Source: Burkholderiaceae bacterium
GTDB lineage: Bacteria; Pseudomonadota; Gammaproteobacteria; Burkholderiales; Burkholderiaceae_C
Reading direction: 5' to 3'
DNA: 47,857 nucleotides
Assembly (NCBI GenBank): GCA_031253795.1
Contig: JAIRVR010000048.1
Span: forward strand, 1 to 47,857
A model generated the notes under the pieces. The model ran no database searches, was not told the DNA's origin, and worked only from the letters and a program-made list of their open reading frames with translations. This document shows, in pieces, positions 35,088 through 43,576 of the stretch. The translations under genes were made by a program, and so were the position numbers. How positions within the stretch are numbered: the stretch's first letter is position 1; each line of letters opens with the position of its first letter.

Positions 35088-35585
35088 ATGGAACACGGTG
35101 CCCGCACCTCGACGAAGCAGGATTTCCACGATCTGGTGGCCGCCGTGGCGTGCCGCATCCGGGGCCGGGCCCTGGATGGCGCGCTGCAGGATTGGCTGAA
35201 CCAGCACTATGGTGCACATACCGCCCATTACGCCGCACTGCGCCAGGCCTGCGCAACGGGGGTGGATCAAGCCTGGCTGTGCGAGCGCGAGAACGGTGGC
35301 ATCCGCTGGGGTCGGGTGTTCGAGGCCAGCGAGGCCCTGGGCGGCTGCTCGGTCGACGTGGTGCAGATGCAGGACCTGGCCGGTCCCCACCACCGCCATC
35401 CGCTGGGCGAGATCGACCTGGTGCTGCCGCTGGACGACGATGCACGCTTCGATGGCCACGGTGCCGGCTGGTGCGTCTACGGGCCTGACTCCAGCCATCA
35501 CCCCACGGTGACGGGTGGCGCTGCCCAGGTGCTTTACCTCCTGCCCCAGGGGCAGATCGAATTCACACGCCGCGCCCGCGCCTGA
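35088..35585 (+). CDS. DUF4863-family protein of the box cluster
   Basis: A 165-residue soluble protein. Visible features are a helical N-terminal half (DFHDLVAAVACRIRGRALDGALQDWLNQHYGAH) and a cupin-like C-terminal half with LAGPHHRHPLGEIDLVLPLDDDARFDGHGAGWCVYGPDSSHHPTVTGG, whose His/Glu set could bind a metal. It resembles the family that includes 4-hydroxylaminobenzoate lyase (PnbB), from memory and unverified. As the first gene of the right arm, 8 nt before the aldehyde dehydrogenase, it is probably tied to benzoyl-CoA metabolism; its reaction is unknown. The start follows AAGGAGACACACG. Confidence 0.75.
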   Translation: MEHGARTSTKQDFHDLVAAVACRIRGRALDGALQDWLNQHYGAHTAHYAALRQACATGVDQAWLCERENGGIRWGRVFEASEALGGCSVDVVQMQDLAGPHHRHPLGEIDLVLPLDDDARFDGHGAGWCVYGPDSSHHPTVTGGAAQVLYLLPQGQIEFTRRARA

Positions 35586-35593
35586 GGCCTTCC

Positions 35594-37156
35594 ATGACCG
35601 AATTGCTGTTGAACCATGTGGCCGGCCGCTGGCAGGCCGGCACGGGCCAGGGTGCCACGCTGCGTGATCCTGTCAAGGGCCAGTCCCTGGTGCGCGTCGA
35701 TGCCACGGGCCTGGACCTGGCCGAGGCCTTTGCCTTTTCCCGCGATACCGGTGGTGCGGGCCTGCGTGCGCTGCGCTACGGCCAGCGCGCCCGGATGCTG
35801 GCCTGCGTCGCCGAACTGCTGCAATCGCGGCGCGACGCCTACTACGACATCTCCATGGCCAATGCCGGCACGGTCCGCGCCGATACGGCCGTGGATGTGG
35901 ACGGTGCCATCTACACCCTGGGCCAATATGCCAAATGGGGCGCAGCCCTGGGCGATGCCCGCTGCCTGGCCGACGGCGACACCGTGTCCCTGGCCCGGGA
36001 CGCGGCCTTCCAGTCGCGGCATGTGCAGGTGCCCACGCGCGGCCTGGCCCTGTTCATCAACGCCTTCAATTTTCCGGCCTGGGGCCTGTGGGAAAAGGCG
36101 GCGCCGGCCCTGCTGTCGGGCGTTCCCGTCATCGTCAAGCCCGCCACGGCCACGGCCTGGCTGACCCAGGCCATGGTGCGCGACGTGGTCGAGGCGGGCC
36201 TGCTGCCACCGGGCGCCCTGTCCGTGGTCTGCGGTGCGTCGACGGGCCTGCTCGACCAGCTCCTGCCCATGGACGTGCTGTCGTTCACGGGCTCGGCCGA
36301 AACGGCGGCCCTGATCCGTGGACATGCGGCCGTGTCCCGCCATTCGGTGCGCTGCAATATCGAGGCCGACAGCCTCAACAGCGCCCTGCTCATGCCGGGC
36401 CAGGGGCCGGACAGCGCGGGCTTCGGCCTGCTGGTGCGCGAGGTAGTGCGCGAGATGACGGTCAAGTCCGGACAGAAATGCACGGCCATCCGCCGCGTGC
36501 TGGTGCCCGAGGCCCTGTATGGCGAGGTGGCCCAGGCCGTGTCCGCCCAGCTGGCCGGCGCGGTGGTGGGCAACCCGCGCAACGCAGCCGTGACCATGGG
36601 CTCCCTGGTCAGCCGCGCCCAGCATGACGCGGTGCAGACCGGCATCGCCGCCCTGGGCGAACAGGCCGAACTGCTGTACGACGGCCGGGGCCAGGCCCTG
36701 GTCGATGCCGATCCCGCGGTGGCGGCCTGCGTGCGGCCCGTGCTGCTGGGCACGCGCCATGCGCAGGGCTCGGACCTGGCGCAGCGCGTGCACGACACCG
36801 AGGTCTTCGGCCCGGTCGCTACCCTGGTGCCCTACCGCGACCTGGACCATGGCCTGGCCCTGGCCCACCGCGGACAGGGGGCACTGGTGGCCTCGCTGTA
36901 CGGCGAGCATGCACAGGAGATGGCGGATGCGGCGCTGGAGCTGGCGGCCAGCCATGGCCGCGTCCACGTGGTCAGCCCCGAGGTGGCCAGGACCCATACG
37001 GGCCACGGCAATGTCATGCCCCAGTCCCTGCACGGCGGGCCGGGCCGCGCGGGCGGCGGCGCCGAGCTCGGCGGCCTGCGGGCGCTGGACTTCTACCACC
37101 GGCGCGCCGCCGTCCAGGCCGCGGCGGCCGTGGCCTCGGCCCTGCCCGCGGGCTGA
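35594..37156 (+). CDS. boxD: 3,4-dehydroadipyl-CoA semialdehyde dehydrogenase (BoxD-like aldehyde dehydrogenase)
   Basis: A 520-residue ALDH-superfamily enzyme close to the dehydrogenase part of PaaZ. INAFNFPAWGLWEKAAPALLSGVPVIVKPAT forms part of the nucleotide site. VLSFTGSAETA and the catalytic Cys in MTVKSGQKCTAIRR follow, and DTEVFGPVATLVPY closes the site. It oxidises the BoxC product semialdehyde to 3,4-dehydroadipyl-CoA with NADP+. No hydratase domain is fused, unlike PaaZ. It lies between DUF4863 and the ligase. The name follows the box-cluster convention. Confidence 0.88.
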   Translation: MTELLLNHVAGRWQAGTGQGATLRDPVKGQSLVRVDATGLDLAEAFAFSRDTGGAGLRALRYGQRARMLACVAELLQSRRDAYYDISMANAGTVRADTAVDVDGAIYTLGQYAKWGAALGDARCLADGDTVSLARDAAFQSRHVQVPTRGLALFINAFNFPAWGLWEKAAPALLSGVPVIVKPATATAWLTQAMVRDVVEAGLLPPGALSVVCGASTGLLDQLLPMDVLSFTGSAETAALIRGHAAVSRHSVRCNIEADSLNSALLMPGQGPDSAGFGLLVREVVREMTVKSGQKCTAIRRVLVPEALYGEVAQAVSAQLAGAVVGNPRNAAVTMGSLVSRAQHDAVQTGIAALGEQAELLYDGRGQALVDADPAVAACVRPVLLGTRHAQGSDLAQRVHDTEVFGPVATLVPYRDLDHGLALAHRGQGALVASLYGEHAQEMADAALELAASHGRVHVVSPEVARTHTGHGNVMPQSLHGGPGRAGGGAELGGLRALDFYHRRAAVQAAAAVASALPAG

Positions 37157-37198
37157 ACCCGCCCCCCGGCTCCGCAAGAACGCGCCAGGAGACCCACG

Positions 37199-38764
37199 AT
37201 GACCGACCTCACCCAGTCCTTCAATTTCGCCGCGCATCTGTTCGCGCTCAACCGCCACCGGCCCGACAGGGTGGCCTATATCGACGACCATGGCGCGCTC
37301 TGCTATGGCCAGCTGGAGCAGCAGTCGCGGCGCCTGGCCCGGGGCCTGCTGGCCGCGGGCCTGCACCGCGAAGAGCGCGTGATGCTGCTCATGCACGACC
37401 GCCACGAATGGGCCGTGGCCTTTCTCGGCGCCCTGTACGCGGGCCTGGTGCCCGTGGCCGTGAACACCTTGCTCACGGCCGAGGACTATGCCTACATGCT
37501 GGAGCACAGCCGCGCCCAGGCCGTGATCAGCTGCGATGCGCTGCTGCCCGTGCTGGCGCAGGCCATGGCCCAGGCCGGAGCACGCCACGAGGTCCGCCAT
37601 GTCTGGTCCGCGGGCGAGGGCGGCCCTGGCGCGGATGGCCTGGCGGCCGTCGCGCTGTCCGGCTGGATCGCGGCCCATGCGCCGCTGGATGCGCCGGCCG
37701 CCACGCGCGGCGATGACCCGGGGTTCTGGCTGTATTCCTCGGGGTCCACGGGCAAGCCCAAGGGCGCGGTCCACACCCATGCCAACCCCTACTGGACGGC
37801 CGAGCTCTATGGCGGCCCGGTGCTGGGCCTGGGAGAGGACGACATCTGCTTTTCGGCCGCCAAGCTGTACTTTGCCTACGGACTGGGCAATGGCCTGAGC
37901 TTTCCGCTGAGCGTGGGTGCCACCGTGGTGCTGATGGCCGAGCGGCCCACGCCCGAGGCCGTGTTCGCGCGCTGGGTCCAGCACCGGCCCACGGTGTTCT
38001 TCGGCGCGCCCACGGGATTCGCGGGCATGCTGGCCTCGCCGCGGCTGCCGGCGCGCGAGCAGGTGAGCCTGCGCATGTGTTCCTCTGCCGGCGAGGCCCT
38101 GCCCGCCGAGATCGCCCAGCGTTTCAAGGCCCACTTCGGCGCCGACATCGTGGACGGCATCGGTTCGACCGAGATGCTGCACATCTTTCTGTCCAACCGC
38201 CCTGGCGACATACGCTACGGCACCACGGGCAGGCCGGTGGACGGTTACCGCGTGGAGCTGCGCGGCGAGGACGGCAGGCCCGTGGCCGATGGAGAGGTCG
38301 GCGACCTGTTCATCCAGGGCCCCAGCGCCGCCCTCATGTACTGGGGCAATCGCGACAAGACGCGCGACACCTTCCAGGGCGGATGGATCAAGAGCGGCGA
38401 CAAGTATGTGCGCGACGCCGAGGGCTACTACACCTATGCGGGCCGCAGCGACGACATGCTCAAGGTCAGCGGCATCTATGTCTCGCCCTTCGAGGTCGAG
38501 GCCACGCTGATGCAGCACCCGTCCGTGCTCGAGGCCGCCGTGATCGGCAAGACCGATGCCGACGGCCTGGTCAAGACCAAGTCCTTCGTGGTGCTCAAGG
38601 ACGGCTGCAGCGCCACCGAAGCCGAGCTCAAGGCCTTCGTCAAGGAACGGCTGGCCGCCTACAAGTACCCGCGCTTCATCGAGTTCGTGCAGGAGCTTCC
38701 CAAGACGGCGACCGGAAAGATCCAGCGTTTCCGTCTGCGTGAACGCGAGGCGAACGTGGGCTGA
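37199..38764 (+). CDS. bclA: Benzoate-CoA ligase
   Basis: A 521-residue acyl/aryl-CoA synthetase that forms benzoyl-CoA from benzoate, ATP and CoA. The P-loop LYSSGSTGKPKGAVHTHAN is at about 178-196. GSTEMLHIFLSNRPGDIRYGTTGRPVDGY is highly typical of benzoate-CoA ligases, and the C-terminal acyl-transfer lysine sits in PKTATGKIQRFRL (about 507). The length fits the family. The start uses CAGGAGACCCACG, 42 nt after boxD. It supplies the substrate of BoxAB and also the inducer of BoxR. Confidence 0.96.
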   Translation: MTDLTQSFNFAAHLFALNRHRPDRVAYIDDHGALCYGQLEQQSRRLARGLLAAGLHREERVMLLMHDRHEWAVAFLGALYAGLVPVAVNTLLTAEDYAYMLEHSRAQAVISCDALLPVLAQAMAQAGARHEVRHVWSAGEGGPGADGLAAVALSGWIAAHAPLDAPAATRGDDPGFWLYSSGSTGKPKGAVHTHANPYWTAELYGGPVLGLGEDDICFSAAKLYFAYGLGNGLSFPLSVGATVVLMAERPTPEAVFARWVQHRPTVFFGAPTGFAGMLASPRLPAREQVSLRMCSSAGEALPAEIAQRFKAHFGADIVDGIGSTEMLHIFLSNRPGDIRYGTTGRPVDGYRVELRGEDGRPVADGEVGDLFIQGPSAALMYWGNRDKTRDTFQGGWIKSGDKYVRDAEGYYTYAGRSDDMLKVSGIYVSPFEVEATLMQHPSVLEAAVIGKTDADGLVKTKSFVVLKDGCSATEAELKAFVKERLAAYKYPRFIEFVQELPKTATGKIQRFRLREREANVG

Positions 38765-38819
38765 ACGGCCCATTCGGACCCCTGGAAAAGCAAGACCCAT
38801 CCACCACAAGGAGACAAGC

Positions 38820-39983
38820 ATGAACACCGGTTTCTCACCCTGGGCCGTCCTGGCCCTGGCGGCCTCGATGAGCGGCGGCGCATTCGCGCAGGACAAGATC
38901 AAGGTCGGCTTCATGCTGCCCTACAGCGGCACCTATACCGCGCTGGGTGTGGCCATAGAAAATGGCTTTCGCATGTATGTGAACGAGCAGGGCGGCAAGC
39001 TGGCGGGACGCGAGATCGAGTTCTTCAAGGTCGATGACGAGTCCGACCCCGCCAAGGCCACGGACAACGTCAACCGCCTGATCAAGCGCGACAAGGTCGA
39101 TGTGCTGGTGGGCACGGTGCACTCCGGCGTGGCCATGGCCATGGCGCGCGCGGCCAAGGAAAGCGGCACCGTGCTCATCGTGCCCAACGCGGGTGCCGAT
39201 GCCGTCACCGGCGCCATGTGCGCGCCCAACATCTTCCGCTCCTCCTTCTCCAACTGGCAGTCCTCCTATCCCATGGGCGTGGTCGCGGCCCGGCAGGAGG
39301 GCAAGAAGACCGCCATGACCATCACCTGGAAATATGCGGCCGGCGAGGAAATGACCAACGCCTTCAAGGAAGGCTTCGAAAAGGAGGGTGGCAAGGTCAG
39401 CAAGCAGCTGACCCTGCCCTTCCCCAACGTCGAATTCCAGGCCCTGCTGACCGAGATCGCGGCCGCCAGGCCGGAGGCGGTCTTCGCCTTCTTCGCGGGG
39501 GCGGGGGCCGTCAAGTTCGTCAAGGACTATTACGCGGCCGGCCTGCACAAGAGCATTCCGCTGTACGGCCCCGGCTTTCTGACCGATGGCACGCTCGACG
39601 CCCAGGGCGAGGCGGCCCAGGGCCTGCTGACCACGCTGCACTATGCCGACGAGCTGGGCACGGAGCGCGACCGGCGCTTTCGCGCCGCCTATGCCCAGGC
39701 CTTCAAGCTGCAGCCCGATGTCTATGCCGTCCAGGGCTATGACGCGGCCCAGATGCTGGCCGTGGGCCTGAAGGCCACGGGCGGCGACATCGGCAAGAAG
39801 GCCGTCTTTCAGCAGGCGCTGGAGAAGGCCACCATCGCCAGCCCGCGTGGCGACTTCACCATCGGCAAGTCCCACAACCCCGTGCAGGACATCTATCTGC
39901 GCAAGGTCGAGGGCAAGGAGAACCGGCGCGTGGGCGTGGCCCTCAAGGGCCTGGGCGACGCGGGCCGCGGCTGCCGCATGTAG
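38820..39983 (+). CDS. Branched-chain-type ABC transporter substrate-binding protein (probably benzoate)
   Basis: A 387-residue Peripla_BP_6 protein. A Sec signal (about 1-23; ending GGAFA) precedes KIKVGFMLPYSGTYTALGVAIENGFRMYVNEQGGK. LVGTVHSGVAMAMARAAKESGTVLIVPNAGAD and VYAVQGYDAAQML are family hallmarks. The sequence pattern is that of aromatic-acid-associated members rather than LivK. The start uses AAGGAGACAAGC, 55 nt after bclA. Four transport genes follow. Benzoate as substrate is inferred from context. Confidence 0.92.
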   Translation: MNTGFSPWAVLALAASMSGGAFAQDKIKVGFMLPYSGTYTALGVAIENGFRMYVNEQGGKLAGREIEFFKVDDESDPAKATDNVNRLIKRDKVDVLVGTVHSGVAMAMARAAKESGTVLIVPNAGADAVTGAMCAPNIFRSSFSNWQSSYPMGVVAARQEGKKTAMTITWKYAAGEEMTNAFKEGFEKEGGKVSKQLTLPFPNVEFQALLTEIAAARPEAVFAFFAGAGAVKFVKDYYAAGLHKSIPLYGPGFLTDGTLDAQGEAAQGLLTTLHYADELGTERDRRFRAAYAQAFKLQPDVYAVQGYDAAQMLAVGLKATGGDIGKKAVFQQALEKATIASPRGDFTIGKSHNPVQDIYLRKVEGKENRRVGVALKGLGDAGRGCRM

Positions 39984-40019
39984 GCCCCATTTCCCCCAAC
40001 GAGCGCAAAGAGGCCCGCC

Positions 40020-40892
40020 TTGGACTTCGCGACCTTTCTGGTGCAGTGCCTGAACTCGGTTCAGTACGGGCTGCTGCTGTTCCTGCTGGCCTCGGGGCTG
40101 ACGCTGATCTTCGGCATCATGGGCGTGATCAACCTCGCCCACGGCAGCTTCTACATGATCGGCGCCTACATGGCGTTCGCCCTGGCTCCGCTGCTGGGCC
40201 AGCACTTCATCACCATGCTGCTGGCCGGCGTGGTGCTGTCCGTGGTGCTGGGCTATGTGCTGGAGTGGGCCTTCTTCAGCTACCTCTACCAGCGCGACCA
40301 TCTGCAGCAGGTGCTGATGACCTTCGGCCTCATCCTGGTTTTCGAGGAGCTGCGTTCCCTGCTGGTCGGCAACGACGTGCATGGCGTGCCCCTGCCCGGC
40401 TGGCTGTCGGGCAGCTTTTCGCTGGGCGGGCTGATGAGCTACCCCTGGTACCGGCTGTTCGCATCGGCCGCCTGCCTGGTGGTGGCCCTGGCCCTGTATT
40501 GGGTGGTCCACCGCACGCGCCTGGGCATGATGGTGCGAGCCGGTGCCAGCAACCGCGACATGGTGCGTGGCCTGGGCATCGACGTGAAGCGGCTGTACCG
40601 CATCGTCTTCGCCATGGGCGTGGCGCTGGCGGCCCTGGCCGGCATGATTGCCGCGCCCATGAGCTCGGTCTATCCGGGCATGGGCAGCAGCGTGCTCATC
40701 ATCTGCTTCGTGGTCGTGGTCATCGGTGGCATCGGGTCGATCACGGGGGCGCTGCTGGCCTCGCTGCTGGTGGGTTTCGTGGACACCTTCGGCAAGCTGT
40801 TCTTCCAGGAACTCAGCGGCATGAGCGTCTATGTGCTCATGGCCGTCGTCCTGGTCTGGCGGCCCGAGGGCCTGATGGGTCGAAGGAGCTGA
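40020..40892 (+). CDS. Branched-chain-type ABC transporter permease (LivH-like)
   Basis: A 290-residue inner-membrane permease with about eight spans. The LivH landmark GLTLIFGIMGVINLAHGSFYMIGAYMAF lies at about 24-51, and ASNRDMVRGLGIDVKRLYRIVF matches the EAA-like coupling loop. The start is a TTG at 40020 (MDFATFLVQCL), after an AAAGAGG ribosome-binding site; no ATG gives a better match. It lies 36 nt after the binding protein and 2 nt before the second permease. Confidence 0.93.
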   Translation: MDFATFLVQCLNSVQYGLLLFLLASGLTLIFGIMGVINLAHGSFYMIGAYMAFALAPLLGQHFITMLLAGVVLSVVLGYVLEWAFFSYLYQRDHLQQVLMTFGLILVFEELRSLLVGNDVHGVPLPGWLSGSFSLGGLMSYPWYRLFASAACLVVALALYWVVHRTRLGMMVRAGASNRDMVRGLGIDVKRLYRIVFAMGVALAALAGMIAAPMSSVYPGMGSSVLIICFVVVVIGGIGSITGALLASLLVGFVDTFGKLFFQELSGMSVYVLMAVVLVWRPEGLMGRRS

Positions 40893-40894
40893 GC

Positions 40895-41938
40895 ATGGCC
40901 ATGCACGTCGTTTCCGCACTGGCCGCATCCGCGCGCACGGCCGGTGCTCCCCTGGCCGGCCGGCCCGCCTGGCACGGCCTGCTGCTGCCCCTGGCCTGCG
41001 CCCTGCTGCTGGCACTGGCCGCGCCCTGGTGGTCGGCCTATCTGTCGGATCTGGTGGTCAAGACCATGATCCTGGCCCTGTTCACGCTCAGCCTGCAATT
41101 GCTGGTGGGGGGCACGGGCCTGGTCAGCCTGGGCCATGCGGCCTTCTTCGGCATAGGCGCCTATGCGGCGGCGCTCGGCGCCTCGCCGCAATCCAGCTCC
41201 CTGCCGGCCATGCTGGGCTGGGCCGTCCTGGCCTCGGGGGCCTATGCCCTGGTGGTGGGGGCCCTGAGCCTGCGCACGCGCGGCATCTACTTCATCATGG
41301 TCACGCTGGCCTTTGCGCAGATGGCCTTCTTCGTCATCCACGACAGCGCCATCGGCGGGGGCAGCGACGGCATCTACCTGATGCAGCGGCCTTCCTGGGG
41401 GTGGCTGGACATGGAGGACCGGCTGACGCGCTACTACGTGGTGCTGGCCTGCCTGGCCCTGGCCTACGGCTTTCTGGCCCTGCTGCGTGCCTCGCGCTTC
41501 GGCGCGGCGCTGGCCGGCATACGTGTCAACGAGCAGCGCATGCGCGCGGCAGGCTTTTCCACCTATGGCTACAAGCTCGCGGCCTTCGTGATCGCGGGCG
41601 TGCTGGCCGGTGTGGCCGGTTTCCTGGTGGCCGCGCGCGATGCCGTGGTCAACCCCGAGATGCTGTCCTGGCACCACTCGGGCGAGGTGCTGCTGATGCT
41701 CATCCTGGGCGGCACGGCCTCGCTGCGTGGCGCCGTGCTGGGCGCCGTGGCCTTCGTGGCGCTCAAGGAGGTGCTGGGCACGCACGCCATCATGGGCCCG
41801 CTGGCCGATCACTGGCAGCTCAGCCTGGGCCTGTCCATCATCGTCCTGGTGGCCCTGCTGCCCCGGGGACTGATGGGCCTGGGAGCCCAGCTGCGCGGCT
41901 TGCGCGGCCTGCGCCGCAAGGAGATCCACCATGGCTGA
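40895..41938 (+). CDS. Branched-chain-type ABC transporter permease (LivM-like)
   Basis: A 347-residue permease with about nine to ten hydrophobic segments. TGLVSLGHAAFFGIGAYAAALG and YFIMVTLAFAQMAFFVIHDS are LivM hallmarks. ALAGIRVNEQRMRAAGFSTYGYKLAAFVIAG holds the coupling loop. It pairs with the LivH-like protein as the translocation channel. The 3' end overlaps the next ATPase gene by 8 nt. ATG 40895 follows GAAGGAGC. Confidence 0.93.
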   Translation: MAMHVVSALAASARTAGAPLAGRPAWHGLLLPLACALLLALAAPWWSAYLSDLVVKTMILALFTLSLQLLVGGTGLVSLGHAAFFGIGAYAAALGASPQSSSLPAMLGWAVLASGAYALVVGALSLRTRGIYFIMVTLAFAQMAFFVIHDSAIGGGSDGIYLMQRPSWGWLDMEDRLTRYYVVLACLALAYGFLALLRASRFGAALAGIRVNEQRMRAAGFSTYGYKLAAFVIAGVLAGVAGFLVAARDAVVNPEMLSWHHSGEVLLMLILGGTASLRGAVLGAVAFVALKEVLGTHAIMGPLADHWQLSLGLSIIVLVALLPRGLMGLGAQLRGLRGLRRKEIHHG

Positions 41939-42704
41939 GGCGCTGCACCCCGGACCCTGGATGTCGGTGCGCGGGCTGACGCGCCGTTTCGGCGGCCTGA
42001 CAGCCGTGCAGCAGGTGGACATGGACCTGCACGAGGGCGAGGTTCATGCCGTCATCGGCACCAATGGCGCGGGCAAGTCCACCCTGGTCCACATGCTGTC
42101 GGGCGAGCTGGCGGCCAGTGCCGGCAGCATCCACCTGCAGGGCCGCGATGTGACGCGCATGCCCCAGGCGCAGCGCGCGCGCTCGGGCGTGGGGCGCAGC
42201 TACCAGCGCACCACCATCTTTCCCGAGTTCTCGGTGCTGGAAAACTGCCGCCTGGCCGCCCAGGCCCAGGCCGCGCCACGTCCCTGGGCGCTGTGGCAGC
42301 CGGCCAGCCGCTGCGAGGCCAGCCTGCAGCGCGCGGGCGCGGCCCTGGCGCGGGCCGGCCTGACGGCCCATGCGGACACCCTGGCCGGCACGCTCAGCCA
42401 TGGGGCCAAGCGCCAGCTCGAAGTCGCCATGTGCCTGGCCACCCAGCCGCGCGTACTGCTGCTGGACGAACCGCTGGCCGGCATGGGGGCCGAGGAGACG
42501 GAGCGCATGCTGGCCCTGCTGCAGCAGCTCAAGCGCGGCCATGCCCTGCTCCTGGTCGAGCACGACATGGATGCCGTGTTCCGCGTGGCCGACCGCATCA
42601 CCGTCATGGTCAACGGCAGCGTGGTGGCCACGGGCACGCCCGCGCAGATCCGCGTCGATCCCGTGGTGCGCAGTGCCTATCTGGGGGAGGAAAACCATGC
42701 GTGA
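41931..42704 (+). CDS. ABC transporter ATP-binding protein (LivG-like)
   Basis: A 257-residue ATPase. Walker A GTNGAGKST, the signature region LSHGAKRQLEVAM and Walker B VLLLDEPLAGMG are all present, with the switch His in LLVEHDMDAVF. The signature is LSHGA rather than the canonical LSGGQ, as usual for LivG-type subunits. It overlaps the permease by 8 nt and the LivF-like gene by 8 nt, indicating translational coupling. Confidence 0.94.
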   Translation: MAEALHPGPWMSVRGLTRRFGGLTAVQQVDMDLHEGEVHAVIGTNGAGKSTLVHMLSGELAASAGSIHLQGRDVTRMPQAQRARSGVGRSYQRTTIFPEFSVLENCRLAAQAQAAPRPWALWQPASRCEASLQRAGAALARAGLTAHADTLAGTLSHGAKRQLEVAMCLATQPRVLLLDEPLAGMGAEETERMLALLQQLKRGHALLLVEHDMDAVFRVADRITVMVNGSVVATGTPAQIRVDPVVRSAYLGEENHA

Positions 42705-43410
42705 GGCCATGTTCGCCATCGAGGACCTGCACACCTATTACGGCGACAGCCACATCCTGCAGGGCGTGAGCCTGGATTTGTGCACGGGCCAGGCCGTGGG
42801 CCTGCTGGGGCGCAACGGCATGGGCAAGACCACGCTGATCCGCACCCTGATGGGCTATGTGCCGGCGCGCGCGGGACGCCTGCGCGCCGATGGCCGCGAT
42901 TGCACGGCCGCGCCGCCCGAGCGAATGGCACGCCTGGGGATAGGCTACGTGCCTGAAGGGCGGGGCATCTTCCCCAACCTCAGCGTGCGCGAGAACCTGG
43001 TGATGAGCGCGCGGCCGGGCGCGCAGGGCGAAAGGCACTGGACCCTGGAGCGCGTGCTCCACACCTTTCCCCGGCTCGGCGAGCGCCTGTCCCACGGCGG
43101 CGACCAGCTGTCGGGCGGCGAGCAGCAAATGCTGTCCATAGGCCGTGCGCTGATGACGCATCCGCGCCTGCTCATCCTGGACGAGGCCACCGAGGGCCTG
43201 GCACCCCTGGTGGTGGCCGAGATCTGGCGCGTGATCGCCGACATCCGCGCCACGGGCATCTCCACCCTGATCGTGGACCGCGACTACCGCAAGGTCCTGG
43301 CCCATACCGACCGTGCCGTGGTCATGGAAAAGGGCCGGCTGGCGCTGCAGGCCGATTCGCGCGAGCTGCTGGCCCAGCCGGAGCGGCTGTCGGCGCTGCT
43401 GGGCGTTTGA
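42697..43410 (+). CDS. ABC transporter ATP-binding protein (LivF-like)
   Basis: A 237-residue ATPase. Walker A GRNGMGKTT, signature LSGGEQQM and Walker B LLILDEATEGLAP are present. The switch residue after LIVDRDYRKVL appears as Asp-Tyr where many LivF proteins have Glu-Gln-Asn; the usual switch His is not evident, as in other LivF proteins. It is the last gene of the predicted benzoate importer. A copy of the 3'-end repeat lies between it and the convergent thioesterase gene. Confidence 0.93.
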   Translation: MREAMFAIEDLHTYYGDSHILQGVSLDLCTGQAVGLLGRNGMGKTTLIRTLMGYVPARAGRLRADGRDCTAAPPERMARLGIGYVPEGRGIFPNLSVRENLVMSARPGAQGERHWTLERVLHTFPRLGERLSHGGDQLSGGEQQMLSIGRALMTHPRLLILDEATEGLAPLVVAEIWRVIADIRATGISTLIVDRDYRKVLAHTDRAVVMEKGRLALQADSRELLAQPERLSALLGV

Positions 43411-43495
43411 TTTCCACGACAGGGGCAATCAATGTCCGAGTGCCTATGAAACGGGTGCAGCCGGGCAATCCCAAGGGAAGCTGCCTGCCAGCCTG

Positions 43496-43576
43496 CCGCG
43501 AGGGTGTCGCCCCCCTCCCGCGCAGCGAGAGAGCGGGCGCCGTGCAACGGGAAGGCGCGAAGCGACTCAGGGGGTG
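43496..43576 (-). repeat. 3'-end repeat, copy E (overlaps a stop codon)
   Basis: On the minus strand it begins CACCCCCTGAGTCGCTTCGC, whose TGA is the thioesterase stop codon (43567-43569), and continues CCTTCCCGTTGCACGG, CGCTCTCTCGCTGCGCGGG and GGCGACACCCTCGCGG. It is the second clear copy on the minus strand. Confidence 0.8.

Noticed and set aside
35534..38914. Very long open frame (over 1,100 codons) on the minus strand opposite the DUF4863, boxD and bclA genes
   Set aside because: It is antisense to three clearly recognisable genes, has a biased low-complexity composition (His, Gly, Gln, Ala) and no domain. Such frames arise in GC-rich DNA from codon bias on the other strand.
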